Shown here piece after piece: positions 25,849-34,120 of a DNA stretch of 64,000 nucleotides (position 1 is the stretch's first letter; each line of letters starts with the position of its first letter). The translations under genes were made by a program, and so were the position numbers. The notes beneath the pieces are model-generated. The model was not told the DNA's origin. It made no database searches and saw only the letters and a program-made list of their open reading frames with translations. Origin of the DNA: Halobaculum gomorrense (GTDB lineage Archaea > Halobacteriota > Halobacteria > Halobacteriales > Haloferacaceae); assembly GCF_900129775.1 (NCBI RefSeq), contig NZ_FQWV01000001.1, positions 143,619 to 207,618 of the forward strand, given 5' to 3'.

Positions 25849-27315
25849 TCAGGCCCGGTGAACGATCGCGAGGTCGCACTCCAGCCCCTGGATACGCTCG
25901 TACGTGGGCGGCGACAGCGCGCGTGAGGCGGGGCTGCGGTCGCTGCTGGCGCCGATGACCGCGAGGTCGTAGGCGCCCGCGTCGCGTTCGAGCACTTCCG
26001 CGGGTCCGCCGTATGCGATGACCGTCTCGATCGGTGCGGAGAACGCCTCGACGAGGCTGTCGAGGCGGCGCTCGGCGGCCCGTCGCTCCGTCGGGGACGA
26101 GACGCAGGTACAGGCGCTGAGCTCGCCGCCGTCGGGAAGCAGCCGCGCGGCGAAGTCCAGCATCGCGTTCGCGACCTCGCCGGAGGTCCGGACCATCACG
26201 AGCGCCCGTCTCCACGCCGTCCGACCGTTCGACGGCTGGAACGCGACCGAGTCGATCGGCCCCGTCAAGAGCCGCTTGACGTACGGCGTCGGCGTCCCGT
26301 CTTCGCTGTCGTACGGACAGACGACGAGGTCACAGCGCTCGTCCTCGGCCGTCTGCAGCACGGTGTCGGCGCGTGACCCCTCCTCGACGGCCACGACGAG
26401 CTCACAGGACACGTCCGCGACTGCCCGCACGGACTCCCGGAGCCGTTCGAGCCGGGCGACGAGCGTGTCGGCGACGAGGCTCTCGGCGGCGTCGCGTTCG
26501 GCGGCCGTCAGCTGGGGGCCGTGAAATCGCGCCGGCGCGTCGTCGTCGTCGGCCGCGAGGTCGCCCTCGGCCGCGTCGATCGCCTCCTGGGACACGGTCT
26601 CCGCCAGCACGACCGACCCCGAGTCGTGGGCCGCCGCCAGCCGCGCGGCGAAGGCCGCCCGCGAGGTCGGCTCGTCGCCGTGGACGGGGACGAGGATCTG
26701 GTCGTCGCCGGTCGTCGACTGGAAGAGATACCGGGCGCGGTTCCGGTACACCTCGCGCCGCCAGAGCAGGAACGCACCCGCGATCAGGGCGCTCGACACC
26801 GCGACCCCCGCGACGTACACCGGGCGCTGTGCCCCCGTCACCAACACCAACAGCGACGCGGAGAACGCCGTCGGAACCTCAAGATCCAGCAGATACGTCG
26901 CGGTGGCGGTGAGGAAGATGCTGACCGTGGCCGCGCCGGCGTGGACCTGGAGCTGCTCGGGCGGGACTACGTACCAGTACCGGGCGGCCACTTCGAGGGC
27001 GACCCAGCCGCACAGCGCCCCCGTGGTGACGCCGCCGACGAACCGCCGCGGGGACGCGTAGCGGCTCGACGGGTTCGCGAACAGGGTGTACGTCCCCGAC
27101 GCGAGCGGCGGGTACAGCAGGAACGACACGACCGGCGTGACGTTCGAGAGCCACGTCACCAGCCCGATCAACAGCGGGACGAACACGAACGTCGAGAGCC
27201 GAACGACGTTCTCGCTCCGCTCGAGCCACCGGCGGATCGCCCTGGCTTCCCGCTGTTCGATCCGGTCGAGGCGGGCTCGGGCGATCCGGATACGGCGGAC
27301 GAGCGGTCCGAACAT
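25849..27315 (-). CDS. HPP family membrane protein with C-terminal universal stress domains
   Basis: A 488-residue protein starting at ATG 27315. Residues about 45-200 hold four membrane segments of an HPP domain (for example LLIGLVTWLSNVTPVVSFLLYPPLASGTYTLFANPSSRYASPRRFVGGVTTGALCGW region). Residues from about 215 form UspA-like domains, beginning DDQILVPVHGDEPTSRAAF and ending YDLAVIGASSDRSPASRALSPPTYERIQG. HPP domains occur in nitrite and other small-solute channels; the stress domain may bind nucleotide. No transport substrate can be given. Confidence 0.85.
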   Translation of the reverse strand: MFGPLVRRIRIARARLDRIEQREARAIRRWLERSENVVRLSTFVFVPLLIGLVTWLSNVTPVVSFLLYPPLASGTYTLFANPSSRYASPRRFVGGVTTGALCGWVALEVAARYWYVVPPEQLQVHAGAATVSIFLTATATYLLDLEVPTAFSASLLVLVTGAQRPVYVAGVAVSSALIAGAFLLWRREVYRNRARYLFQSTTGDDQILVPVHGDEPTSRAAFAARLAAAHDSGSVVLAETVSQEAIDAAEGDLAADDDDAPARFHGPQLTAAERDAAESLVADTLVARLERLRESVRAVADVSCELVVAVEEGSRADTVLQTAEDERCDLVVCPYDSEDGTPTPYVKRLLTGPIDSVAFQPSNGRTAWRRALVMVRTSGEVANAMLDFAARLLPDGGELSACTCVSSPTERRAAERRLDSLVEAFSAPIETVIAYGGPAEVLERDAGAYDLAVIGASSDRSPASRALSPPTYERIQGLECDLAIVHRA

Positions 27316-27398
27316 TCTCACGCGAAGCAACCGGGTACGGTTGGAAGTGTCTTGCCCTCCGCGATCGCGATCGAGGGCGTCTCGCCGCCGGCCCCGAC

Positions 27399-27644
27399 TT
27401 ACTCCCGGAGGTAGCGTCTCGTCCGCGGGACCAGTTGCCGGTACCCGACGAGGTAGACCCCCCACACGAGCGCGAGCGTCCCGAGCGCGAAGTCGACGAC
27501 CGCGAAGTCCGGTTGTGCGGCCGCATACGCGGCGAGCGCGTCCTGCTCGAACACGACGCCGATCCCGGTCAGCGCCACGGACGCCGCCGCGACGAACACG
27601 TACTCGGCGACAGCCCAGGCCGTGTCGAAGAGCGATGTCTGCAT
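27399..27644 (-). CDS. Small membrane protein
   Basis: An 81-residue protein from ATG 27644 (MQTSLFDTAW) with two membrane segments (about 8-28 and 45-67) and a basic C-terminus (RTRRYLRE), which should be cytoplasmic. A TATA box 25 bases upstream indicates a leaderless mRNA. No family recognised. It may be read with the HPP-Usp gene that follows on the same strand about 80 bases on. Confidence 0.65.
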   Translation of the reverse strand: MQTSLFDTAWAVAEYVFVAAASVALTGIGVVFEQDALAAYAAAQPDFAVVDFALGTLALVWGVYLVGYRQLVPRTRRYLRE

Positions 27645-27666
27645 TGGCGAAGGGACGGAACCGCGC

Positions 27667-27673
27667 ATATAAA
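27667..27673. promoter_or_regulatory. TATA box shared by divergent small membrane genes
   Basis: The heptamer ATATAAA in the symmetric context GCATATAAACCGGTTT lies 23-29 bases before the minus-strand ATG at 27644 and 34-40 bases before the plus-strand ATG at 27707. It could serve either or both directions. Confidence 0.55.
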
Positions 27674-27706
27674 CCGGTTTCGCTGGACCAAAAGATCGAT
27701 GACCCG

Positions 27707-27955
27707 ATGTCTGGATCTGGGCGTATGGTCGGACGATACGGGGACGTGAACTATCCGAAACTGACGAAACTGAGCGTCCTGGCATTCTTCGCGCTGTTCG
27801 TCGTGACGGCGAGATTGAACGCGTGGCTTTCGATGACTGGCACGGCCGTCCCCGCGTGGGAGGAGGTGTTGCTGGTTGATATTGAACTGCTCTCGGTCAT
27901 CGGCGTGTTCCTCTCGGTGTTCGTGTTCGGCGTCCTCCTCCCGCTCACCGAGTGA
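27707..27955 (+). CDS. Small two-segment membrane protein
   Basis: An 82-residue protein (MSGSGRMVGRYGDVNYPKLTK...) with two membrane segments (about 22-42 and 55-78) ending VFVFGVLLPLTE. The RYGD.(D/N)YP.LTK start and the PAWEE.LL segment resemble a common, functionally unknown family of short haloarchaeal membrane proteins. ATG 27707 is chosen by its distance to the TATA box; ATG 27725 is an alternative that removes six residues. Confidence 0.65.
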   Translation: MSGSGRMVGRYGDVNYPKLTKLSVLAFFALFVVTARLNAWLSMTGTAVPAWEEVLLVDIELLSVIGVFLSVFVFGVLLPLTE

Positions 27956-28074
27956 TCGACGACTCTAAATATTGTATCTGATTCCTCAACGGTTGGCTAT
28001 TTGTGGATTCGACGAGAAGACTCGTCTATGGCTTCACGTACAACCGATCCGATGCGACGAGGCCCGGCAGCCCC

Positions 28075-28620
28075 GTGAGCGACGACTCGAACGCGACCGT
28101 CCTCCTCGTCGACGACGAGGAGGCGCTCGTCTCCATGTACGAGGCCTATCTCGCGGACCGCTACGAGGTCCGGACGGCCACCAGCGGCGCGGAGGCGCTG
28201 TCGATCGCCGACGATACGGTCGACGTGGCGCTGCTCGATCGTCGGATGCCGGAGATGCGCGGCGAGGAGGTGCTGCGGGAGCTTCGCGCGGCCGAGATCG
28301 GCTGCCGAGTGGCGATGCTCACTGCGGTCCAGCCGACCGTCGACATCGTCGACATGCCGTTCGACGACTACCGCGTCAAGCCCGTCAACGAGGCCGAACT
28401 CGTCGGCGTGGTCGAAGTGCTGATCGAGCGTGCGGCGTACGGCGAGCGGAGCCAGGAGTTCTTCGCGCTCGCGTCGAAGAAGGCCGCCCTGGAGGTCGCC
28501 GGAGAGACCTCGTCGGACGCCTACGAGACGCTGTGTACGGAGCTCGACGAGGTCCGGGTGGAGCTGGATCGACAGCTCGACGCGGTCGGCGCGGAGGCGG
28601 CGTTCAGCGACCTGGCGTGA
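28075..28620 (+). CDS. HalX-type response regulator
   Basis: A 181-residue regulator from GTG 28075. Receiver domain: acidic pair in VLLVDDEEAL, phosphoacceptor Asp in DVALLDRRMPEM (about residue 60), and Lys in DYRVKPVNEAEL. The C-terminal 55 residues (RSQEFFALASKKAALE...YETLCTELDEVRVELDRQLD) form a HalX coiled helical domain found in haloarchaeal two-component proteins. No DNA-binding domain is present. GTG 28003 would add 24 residues and sits closer to an AT-rich TAAATATT; both starts are possible. No kinase gene is adjacent. Confidence 0.85.
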   Translation: MSDDSNATVLLVDDEEALVSMYEAYLADRYEVRTATSGAEALSIADDTVDVALLDRRMPEMRGEEVLRELRAAEIGCRVAMLTAVQPTVDIVDMPFDDYRVKPVNEAELVGVVEVLIERAAYGERSQEFFALASKKAALEVAGETSSDAYETLCTELDEVRVELDRQLDAVGAEAAFSDLA

Positions 28621-28809
28621 CCGACGCTGTCCCGGACGCCGAACGCCCCGCAGCTATCCCCCTCGACTCGTCGGTCTGACGACCGATGGGCCCGTTCGGA
28701 CTCGCGGTTCGACATCGAGAGCTCGCGGAGCGACACTCGCCGACGGCGCGGTGAGCGCTCGTCACCTGTCGAAACCACTTAGCCCAGTCCCCCGGTAGCG
28801 AGTGACACT

Positions 28810-29841
28810 GTGGATCGACGGACGCTGGTCACCGCGGCGCTGGCCCTCTTGGCGGTGCTCGCGCTCGGCGTCGCCGCCGCGACGCTCGATTCGGCGACGA
28901 CGACGACCGCCAGCGGCGGCCTCGGCGCCGGGACCTCGCCGAACGACGCCGGACTCGGCGAGGACAGCGACGGCGCGCTCGACCTCGGCGGCGAGCGGCC
29001 GTCGGGCGAGGCGCGCCTGCGGGTGAGCGTCTGCGTCGAGTTCCTCACCAGACCGGGGGTACAGCTCGGCCTGCTGGGCGGCGTCGGGGTGTTCCTCGGC
29101 GCGATGTACCGGACGACCCGGTCGTGGCTCATCAGCGGCCTGTTCGTCGCGGCGGCGCTGTTCCCGCTCGGCGTGCTGTATCTGGGCCTCATCTCCTGCG
29201 GGTCGAGCCCGACGGAGGTCGCCGTCGGCGCCGCCGAGTCGGCCGTCGAGAACGCCTCGCTGCTCCCGTCGGGCGGCGGCGCCGCGGGCGCGAACGCCGC
29301 CGGCGAGGCGGTGTCGGCGCCGACGGCGCTCGTCGGCCTCCTGTTGGTCGTCGCCATCCTCGGGAGCGTCCTCCTGTTGGTCGTCTCCACCGGCGACGAC
29401 GAGGATGACCTCGCCGAGGCGCCGCCGGAGCCGCCGGCGCCCGAGCGCAGACGCGAGGTCGGTGCCCGGGCGGGCGAGGCGGCCGACCGACTGGAGTCCG
29501 ACGCCGACCTGGAGAACGAGGTGTACCGCGCGTGGCGCGAGATGACGGGCGCGCTCGCGGTGGAGAACCCCCGGTCGACGACGCCTGCGGAGTTCGCCGC
29601 CGCCGCCGTCGACGCCGGGATGGCGCGCGAAGACGTGAGCACGCTCACCGAGGCGTTCGAGGCGGTGCGCTACGGCGACGAGCCGGCGACACCTGAGCGC
29701 GAGCGCGAGGCCGTCGCCGCGCTGCGCCGGATCGAGGAGGCGTACGCTGGCGACGCCGCGGACGCCGCCGCCGCCGGTTCAAACGACGCTTCCGCCGCCG
29801 ACCGCACCGGGGGTCGCGACAGCGGAGGTGACGCCCGGTGA
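28810..29841 (+). CDS. DUF4129 domain membrane protein
   Basis: A 343-residue protein starting at GTG 28810 with an N-terminal signal or membrane helix (about 7-25), two to three further membrane segments (about 80-125 and 175-195) and a cytoplasmic C-terminal DUF4129 domain (NEVYRAWREMTGALAV...TPAEFAAAAVDAGM). The family is typically linked to DUF58 and MoxR genes, and often to transglutaminase-like proteins. It is the first gene of a four-gene operon joined by overlapping GTGA stop/start codons. Its role is probably in surface or membrane protein assembly, inferred from such clusters. Confidence 0.8.
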   Translation: MDRRTLVTAALALLAVLALGVAAATLDSATTTTASGGLGAGTSPNDAGLGEDSDGALDLGGERPSGEARLRVSVCVEFLTRPGVQLGLLGGVGVFLGAMYRTTRSWLISGLFVAAALFPLGVLYLGLISCGSSPTEVAVGAAESAVENASLLPSGGGAAGANAAGEAVSAPTALVGLLLVVAILGSVLLLVVSTGDDEDDLAEAPPEPPAPERRREVGARAGEAADRLESDADLENEVYRAWREMTGALAVENPRSTTPAEFAAAAVDAGMAREDVSTLTEAFEAVRYGDEPATPEREREAVAALRRIEEAYAGDAADAAAAGSNDASAADRTGGRDSGGDAR

Positions 29842-30524
29842 GGGCCTCTGCGGCTCTCGGCGTCGCCGCGGTCGCGTTCGGCTTCGTGGTCGTCGTCCAG
29901 CGCGGACTCGCGGGGCTGTTCGACCTGACGTACGTGTTCGTCACCGGCGCGGGCGTGCTCGCGCTCGTGCAGGGGCTCCGGTACGCGAACGAGGCCCGCA
30001 CGGCCGAGCACCGCGCGACCGAGACCGGCGACCCCGAGGACCGCTACGAGGTTCCCGTCCCCGGCGACGCAGACGACGAGCTGATCGCCCGGCGGGGGTT
30101 CTCCCGCGCCAGCGTGAAGCGCCGCCGGGAGTTCCACCGTCGCCTCCGCCGGGTCGCCGAGGAGACGCTGCGCGCCCGCGGCGACTACGCGGACGGCGAC
30201 GTGGCGGACGCCGTCGACGACGGCGCGTGGACCGACGATCCGGTCGCCGCCTGGTTCCTCGGGACGGACGTGCCGGCGCCGCGTGCGGCCCGCCTGCGGC
30301 GCCTGCTCGGCTCGGACGCCGAGTTCCGCTTCGGCGTCGCCCGCACCGTCGATGCGCTGGCGGCTGTCCGATCGGGCGCCGGCGTCGAGGCGTCCGGTGC
30401 CGAGGACGAGGCCGGTCCCGACCGACCACGAACCGCCGCCGAGCGCGTCGTCGCGACCGCCCGCCGGGCGGGTCAACGGCGGATCGCGTCCGCCCGCGAC
30501 GCGTTCGCGGAGGTGCGCCGGTGA
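29838..30524 (+). CDS. Membrane protein of the DUF58 operon
   Basis: A 228-residue protein beginning at GTG 29838, which overlaps the preceding stop. Two membrane segments lie near the N-terminus (about 4-20 and 27-48); the rest is a cytoplasmic, charged domain with RRGFSRASVKRRREFHRRLRRVAEETLRARGDY. It is conserved in position between DUF4129 and DUF58 genes in haloarchaea but has no known reaction. Translation is coupled to both neighbours. Confidence 0.72.
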   Translation: MRASAALGVAAVAFGFVVVVQRGLAGLFDLTYVFVTGAGVLALVQGLRYANEARTAEHRATETGDPEDRYEVPVPGDADDELIARRGFSRASVKRRREFHRRLRRVAEETLRARGDYADGDVADAVDDGAWTDDPVAAWFLGTDVPAPRAARLRRLLGSDAEFRFGVARTVDALAAVRSGAGVEASGAEDEAGPDRPRTAAERVVATARRAGQRRIASARDAFAEVRR

Positions 30525-31882
30525 GCGGCCGCGGGTCCGACAGTCGCGCGTCGAGCGACGGGTCGACCGGCGCCAACGGCCGCAACGTCGACCCGCTCAA
30601 CCCGATCCGCCCGCGGGGCGTCGTCCCGACGGGGAGGTGGACGGGAATGGCTGCGCTGGCGCTCGTGCCGGTCGGTCTCGGCGTCCTGCTGCGACACCCG
30701 CCGCTAGTGCTGGTCGGCGCGCTGGGCGTGGCGTTCGCCGCGTACGCCCGCGGCGACGCCGCGCCGGACCTCGACGTGACGATCGAGCGCGACCTGTCGG
30801 ACCCGACGCCCGACCCCGGCGACGAGGTGACGGTCACGCTGCGCGTCCGCAACGACGGTGACGGCGTCCTCCCGGACCTTCGGCTCGTCGACGGCGTGCC
30901 GGCGGCGCTGGCGACGGGCGCGCCCGCCCGGCTGGGGACCGCGCTTCGACCCGGGCGGACGGCAACGCTCACGTACCGCGTGACGGCCGTTCGGGGCGCC
31001 CACGACTGGGATCCGGTGCACGTGCTCGCGCGCAACCCCAGCGGCTCGCGAGAGCGCGACGCCCGGATCGACGCGGGCGGGACGACGACGCTGCGGTGCA
31101 CGCCGGAACTGGAGGCGTCCGCGTCGCTCCCGCTCCGGGGACTCACGACCGTCTACTCGGGACGGGTGCCGACGGACGTGGGCGGCGCTGGCATCGAGTT
31201 CCACTCCACCAGGGAGTACCGCCACGGCGACCCCGCCAAGCGCGTGAACTGGGCGCGCTACGCCCGCACCGGCGAGCTCTCGACGCTGGCGTTCCGCGAG
31301 GAGCGCGCGGCGACGGTCGTCGTCTGCATCGACGCCCGCGAGGGAGCGTACCTCGCTCCGGACGCCGAGTCGCCCAACGCCGTCGAGCGGAGCGTCGAGG
31401 CCGCCTCGCAGGCGGTGCCCGCGCTGCTGGACAGCGGCGACCGCGTCGGGGTCGCCGCGTTCGCCCCCGGCGACTGCCGGCTCGACCCCGGCGTCGGCGA
31501 CGAGCACGCCGCCCGCGCCCGCAAGCTGCTGGCGACCCACCCCGCGCTGGCACCGACGCCGACCGACGAGCGCTTCCTCCCGACGACGTGGGTGCGCCGC
31601 TTCCGGCGGTGGCTGCCCGCGGACGCGCAGGTGCTGTTCTGCACGCCGCTGCCTGACGACTACGCGGCGACGGTCGCCCGCCGGCTCGATGCCTACGGTC
31701 ACGCGGTGACGGTGATCTCGCCGGATGCGACGGCCGACGACACGCCGGGCCACAGGCTGGCCGGCGTCGAGCGGGCCAACCGCGTCTCGCGGCTCCGCTC
31801 GGCCGGCATCCGCGTGCTCGACTGGGGCGAGGAGCCGCTGGCGACCGAGCTGGAGCGCGCAGCCGCGCGGTGGTCGCGGTGA
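30521..31882 (+). CDS. DUF58 domain protein with von Willebrand-like fold
   Basis: A 453-residue protein from GTG 30521. It has two membrane segments near residues 42-75, a beta-rich domain (RVRNDGDGVLPDLRLVDGVP) and the DUF58 core with the signature GIEFHSTREYRHGDPAKRVNWARYARTGELSTLAFREE at about 225-260, followed by a VWA-like fold (TVVVCIDAREGAYLA...VGVAAFAPG). DUF58 proteins work with MoxR AAA ATPases as chaperone-like pairs; the MoxR gene is nearby on the other strand at 32421. The actual client is unknown. Confidence 0.88.
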   Translation: MSGRGSDSRASSDGSTGANGRNVDPLNPIRPRGVVPTGRWTGMAALALVPVGLGVLLRHPPLVLVGALGVAFAAYARGDAAPDLDVTIERDLSDPTPDPGDEVTVTLRVRNDGDGVLPDLRLVDGVPAALATGAPARLGTALRPGRTATLTYRVTAVRGAHDWDPVHVLARNPSGSRERDARIDAGGTTTLRCTPELEASASLPLRGLTTVYSGRVPTDVGGAGIEFHSTREYRHGDPAKRVNWARYARTGELSTLAFREERAATVVVCIDAREGAYLAPDAESPNAVERSVEAASQAVPALLDSGDRVGVAAFAPGDCRLDPGVGDEHAARARKLLATHPALAPTPTDERFLPTTWVRRFRRWLPADAQVLFCTPLPDDYAATVARRLDAYGHAVTVISPDATADDTPGHRLAGVERANRVSRLRSAGIRVLDWGEEPLATELERAAARWSR

Positions 31883-32373
31883 CGGTCACGCGCAGGCCGC
31901 CCCGGCTGGGCGTCGCGCTCGTGGCGCTGTCGGCGGCCGTCGGCGCGGCGGCGCTCGGGCTCGCATCGCCCGCGGCGGGCGGGCTCGGTGCCGCCGGCGT
32001 CGCGTTCGTGGCCGTCGGCACGCTCGTCGGCTCCCGGCGGACGTTGGGCACCGGTGCGGCGACGCTCGTCGCGGGCGTCCTGCTCGCCGGCGTGCTCGCC
32101 GCCGCCGGGCCGGGCCCGCTGCTCGTCGGCGGGCTCGCGGCGGCGCTGTCGTGGGACCTGGGCGAGCACGCGCTCGGGCTCGGCGAGCAACTCGGCCGCG
32201 AGACGGACGCGACCAGAAACGTCGCGACCCACGCGGCCGGCTCGGTCGCCGTCGGCGCCGTCGCCGCGGCGGTCTCGTTCGGCGTCTACTCGGCCGCTGC
32301 GGGTGGCCAGCCGGTCGTCGCGCTCGTGTTCCTGCTGGTCGGGGCGATCGCGCTGGTGAGCGCGGTCAGGTGA
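31879..32373 (+). CDS. Hydrophobic membrane protein at the operon end
   Basis: A 164-residue, very Ala/Gly/Val-rich protein with about five membrane segments and only short loops (LGEHALGLGEQLGRETDATRN is the one long hydrophilic stretch). GTG 31879 is chosen because it overlaps the DUF58 stop as GTGA, the same junction as the two earlier pairs; GTG 31870 would add three residues. It is a positional member of DUF58 operons. No function can be stated. Confidence 0.72.
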   Translation: MTVTRRPPRLGVALVALSAAVGAAALGLASPAAGGLGAAGVAFVAVGTLVGSRRTLGTGAATLVAGVLLAGVLAAAGPGPLLVGGLAAALSWDLGEHALGLGEQLGRETDATRNVATHAAGSVAVGAVAAAVSFGVYSAAAGGQPVVALVFLLVGAIALVSAVR

Positions 32374-32420
32374 GCGCGGTACGTCGGGGAGGCGAAACGG
32401 TACACGCGCGTCCGCCGCGG

Positions 32421-33395
32421 CTACCCTTCGGGCTCGGTCTCGGCGTCGCGGATGGTCGGCACCTCGACGCGGTCGAGTACCGCCCGGAGCACGTCCGCCT
32501 TCGCCACGTCGTCCACCTTGGCGTCCGGCGTGAGCACGAGCCGGTGGGCGAGCACCGGCGTCGCCACGCGCTTCACGTCGTCGGGGGTGACGTACGCGCG
32601 GCCCGCGAGCGTCGCCGCCGCCCGGGCCGCCTCGAAGAGACGCTGGGTGCCACGCGGCGACACACCGACATCGACCCGGCGGTCCTGCCTGGTGGCACGC
32701 GTTACGGCGGCCATGTACTCGAGCAGGTCGTCGTGGACGCGGACGGACTCGGGGGCTTCGCGGGCGCCCATCACGCGCTCCTCGTCGAGCACCGCCTCGA
32801 CGCTGGGGTCCTGTTCGACGCGGCCCGCGCGCCGGCGCAGGAGTTCGACCTCGCCGCCGAGATCGGGGTATCCCATGGAGGTCTTCACGGCGAAGCGGTC
32901 GAGTTGCGCCTCGGGGAGGGGGAAGTTGCCGGCCTGCTCGACGGGATTTTGGGTCGCGATGAGAAAGAACGGCTCCGGGAGTTCGTAGGTCGTCCCGTCG
33001 ACGGTCACCTGTTCCTCCTCCATCGCCTCCAGCAGCGCCGCCTGCGTCTTCGGCGGCGCGCGGTTGATCTCGTCGGCGAGGACGACGTTCGCGAAGATCG
33101 GTCCCCCCGAGAACTCGAACTCGCCGGTGCCCTCGTCGTAGACGGTGGTGCCCGTCACGTCCGAGGGGAGCAGGTCGGGGGTGAACTGCACGCGGGAGAA
33201 CGACAGGCCGAGCGCCGTCGCCATCGACCGCGCGGTGAGCGTCTTGCCCGTGCCGGGTACGTCCTCGATGAGCACGTGGCCCCGGGACAGCAGGGCGATG
33301 AGGATCTCCTCAAAGAAGGCGTTCTCGGCGACGATGGCGGCGCGGATGGTGTCGAGCACGTCCGTGCAGGCCGCGCTCGCGTCGGGAACGTCCAT
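32421..33395 (-). CDS. MoxR-family AAA ATPase
   Basis: A 324-residue ATPase. Walker A is DVPGTGKTLTARS (about residues 45-57), Walker B NVVLADEINRAPPKTQAALLEAMEEEQV (about 105-130), sensor 1 FFLIATQNPVEQAGNFPLPEAQLDRF, and the C-terminal lid follows with VGVSPRGTQRLFEAARAAA. MoxR proteins remodel partner complexes, commonly with DUF58/VWA proteins. Here the gene converges with the DUF58 operon instead of leading it, with only about 50 bases between stops. Length is typical. Confidence 0.93.
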   Translation of the reverse strand: MDVPDASAACTDVLDTIRAAIVAENAFFEEILIALLSRGHVLIEDVPGTGKTLTARSMATALGLSFSRVQFTPDLLPSDVTGTTVYDEGTGEFEFSGGPIFANVVLADEINRAPPKTQAALLEAMEEEQVTVDGTTYELPEPFFLIATQNPVEQAGNFPLPEAQLDRFAVKTSMGYPDLGGEVELLRRRAGRVEQDPSVEAVLDEERVMGAREAPESVRVHDDLLEYMAAVTRATRQDRRVDVGVSPRGTQRLFEAARAAATLAGRAYVTPDDVKRVATPVLAHRLVLTPDAKVDDVAKADVLRAVLDRVEVPTIRDAETEPEG

Positions 33396-33503
33396 GGGGT
33401 CTGGGGGCGTTCGACCGGCAAGAAGCCTCGGCTTCGGGGGACAGTGACATACGGTCGATCGAACCGAAACGGTTTACAGGCTGACCGTCCGATTTGAAGG
33501 CGA

Positions 33504-33588
33504 GCCGAGGTAGCCTAGCCTGGCCAAGGCGGCAGATTCGAAATCTGCTGTCCATTCGGACTCGGGAGTTCAAATCTCCCCCTCGGCG
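33504..33588 (+). tRNA. tRNA-Ser (anticodon CGA)
   Basis: An 85-base tRNA. Acceptor arms GCCGAGG and CCTCGGC pair fully, discriminator G at 33588. The anticodon stem GCAGA/TCTGC (33532-33536 and 33544-33548) encloses loop TTCGAAA with anticodon CGA at 33539-33541, reading UCG serine codons. A long variable arm (TGTCCATTCGGACT) and a T-arm GGGAG TTCAAAT CTCCC are present, as in class II serine tRNAs. No intron and no encoded CCA. Repeated partial copies of its 3' end follow downstream. Confidence 0.96.
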
Positions 33589-33996
33589 CTTCTGGCGGCA
33601 CACCGAGACGAACGGTGAGCGGAGCGAATCGTGAGGAGCCGTGCCGCCGAACGACTTCCGGGGAGATTTGAGCAGAGAGTGAAGCGAGCGAACGCGAGCG
33701 GAACGATCGTGTTCAAATCTCCCCCTCGGCGTTCTCCGGCGACACCACACCGCGAGCACCCCGTGTGCTCGAAACCGTGTCGCCGGTGTCGGCTGTGCGG
33801 GACGATTTGAACACGGAAGTCGCAGCGTCGAGCGAAGCGAGGCGACCGTCTTCAGGAGTTCAAACTCCTCCTCGGCGCTTTTCGCGCGAACCACACCGCG
33901 AGAGCCCTTCGTGGCTCTCACCCCCGGGAGCGCGAAACAACTTCCGGAGAGATCTGAGCGGGGGTGTGGCGCGATCGAGTTCAACCCTTCCCGGCG
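33589..33996 (+). repeat. Tandem array of tRNA-Ser 3'-end copies and hairpins
   Basis: Three units of about 118-147 bases follow the tRNA. Each ends with a copy of the tRNA 3' end: an exact 21-bp copy at 33711-33731, a diverged one at 33855-33880 and a weak one at 33977-33996. Before each copy is a GC-rich hairpin: stems at 33594-33601/33641-33648, 33736-33745/33777-33786 (10 bp, with an inner 7-bp stem 33753-33759/33765-33771) and 33880-33887/33930-33937 (inner 33900-33906/33913-33919). In unit one 33660-33671 also pairs perfectly with 33713-33724. No coding frame is convincing. The 34000-34120 bases beyond show nothing clear. Confidence 0.8.
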
Positions 33997-34120
33997 ATTC
34001 TCGGCCCGTAGGGGCTGTGAAGCTAGCGTTTATAGTGGACCACGGCACCCCGATCCGCGAGCCTCGATCCACGCGATAAACAACAGACCGCGATATTGAA
34101 TCGGATATCTGAAGACACCC

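Noticed and set aside
29941..31146. 401-codon minus-strand frame across the DUF58 operon
   Set aside because: Arg/Ser/Pro-rich shadow frame opposite well-supported coupled genes.
33711..33731. Second tRNA gene after tRNA-Ser
   Set aside because: Only the 3' 21 bases are copied; no D-arm, anticodon arm or 5' acceptor strand is present.
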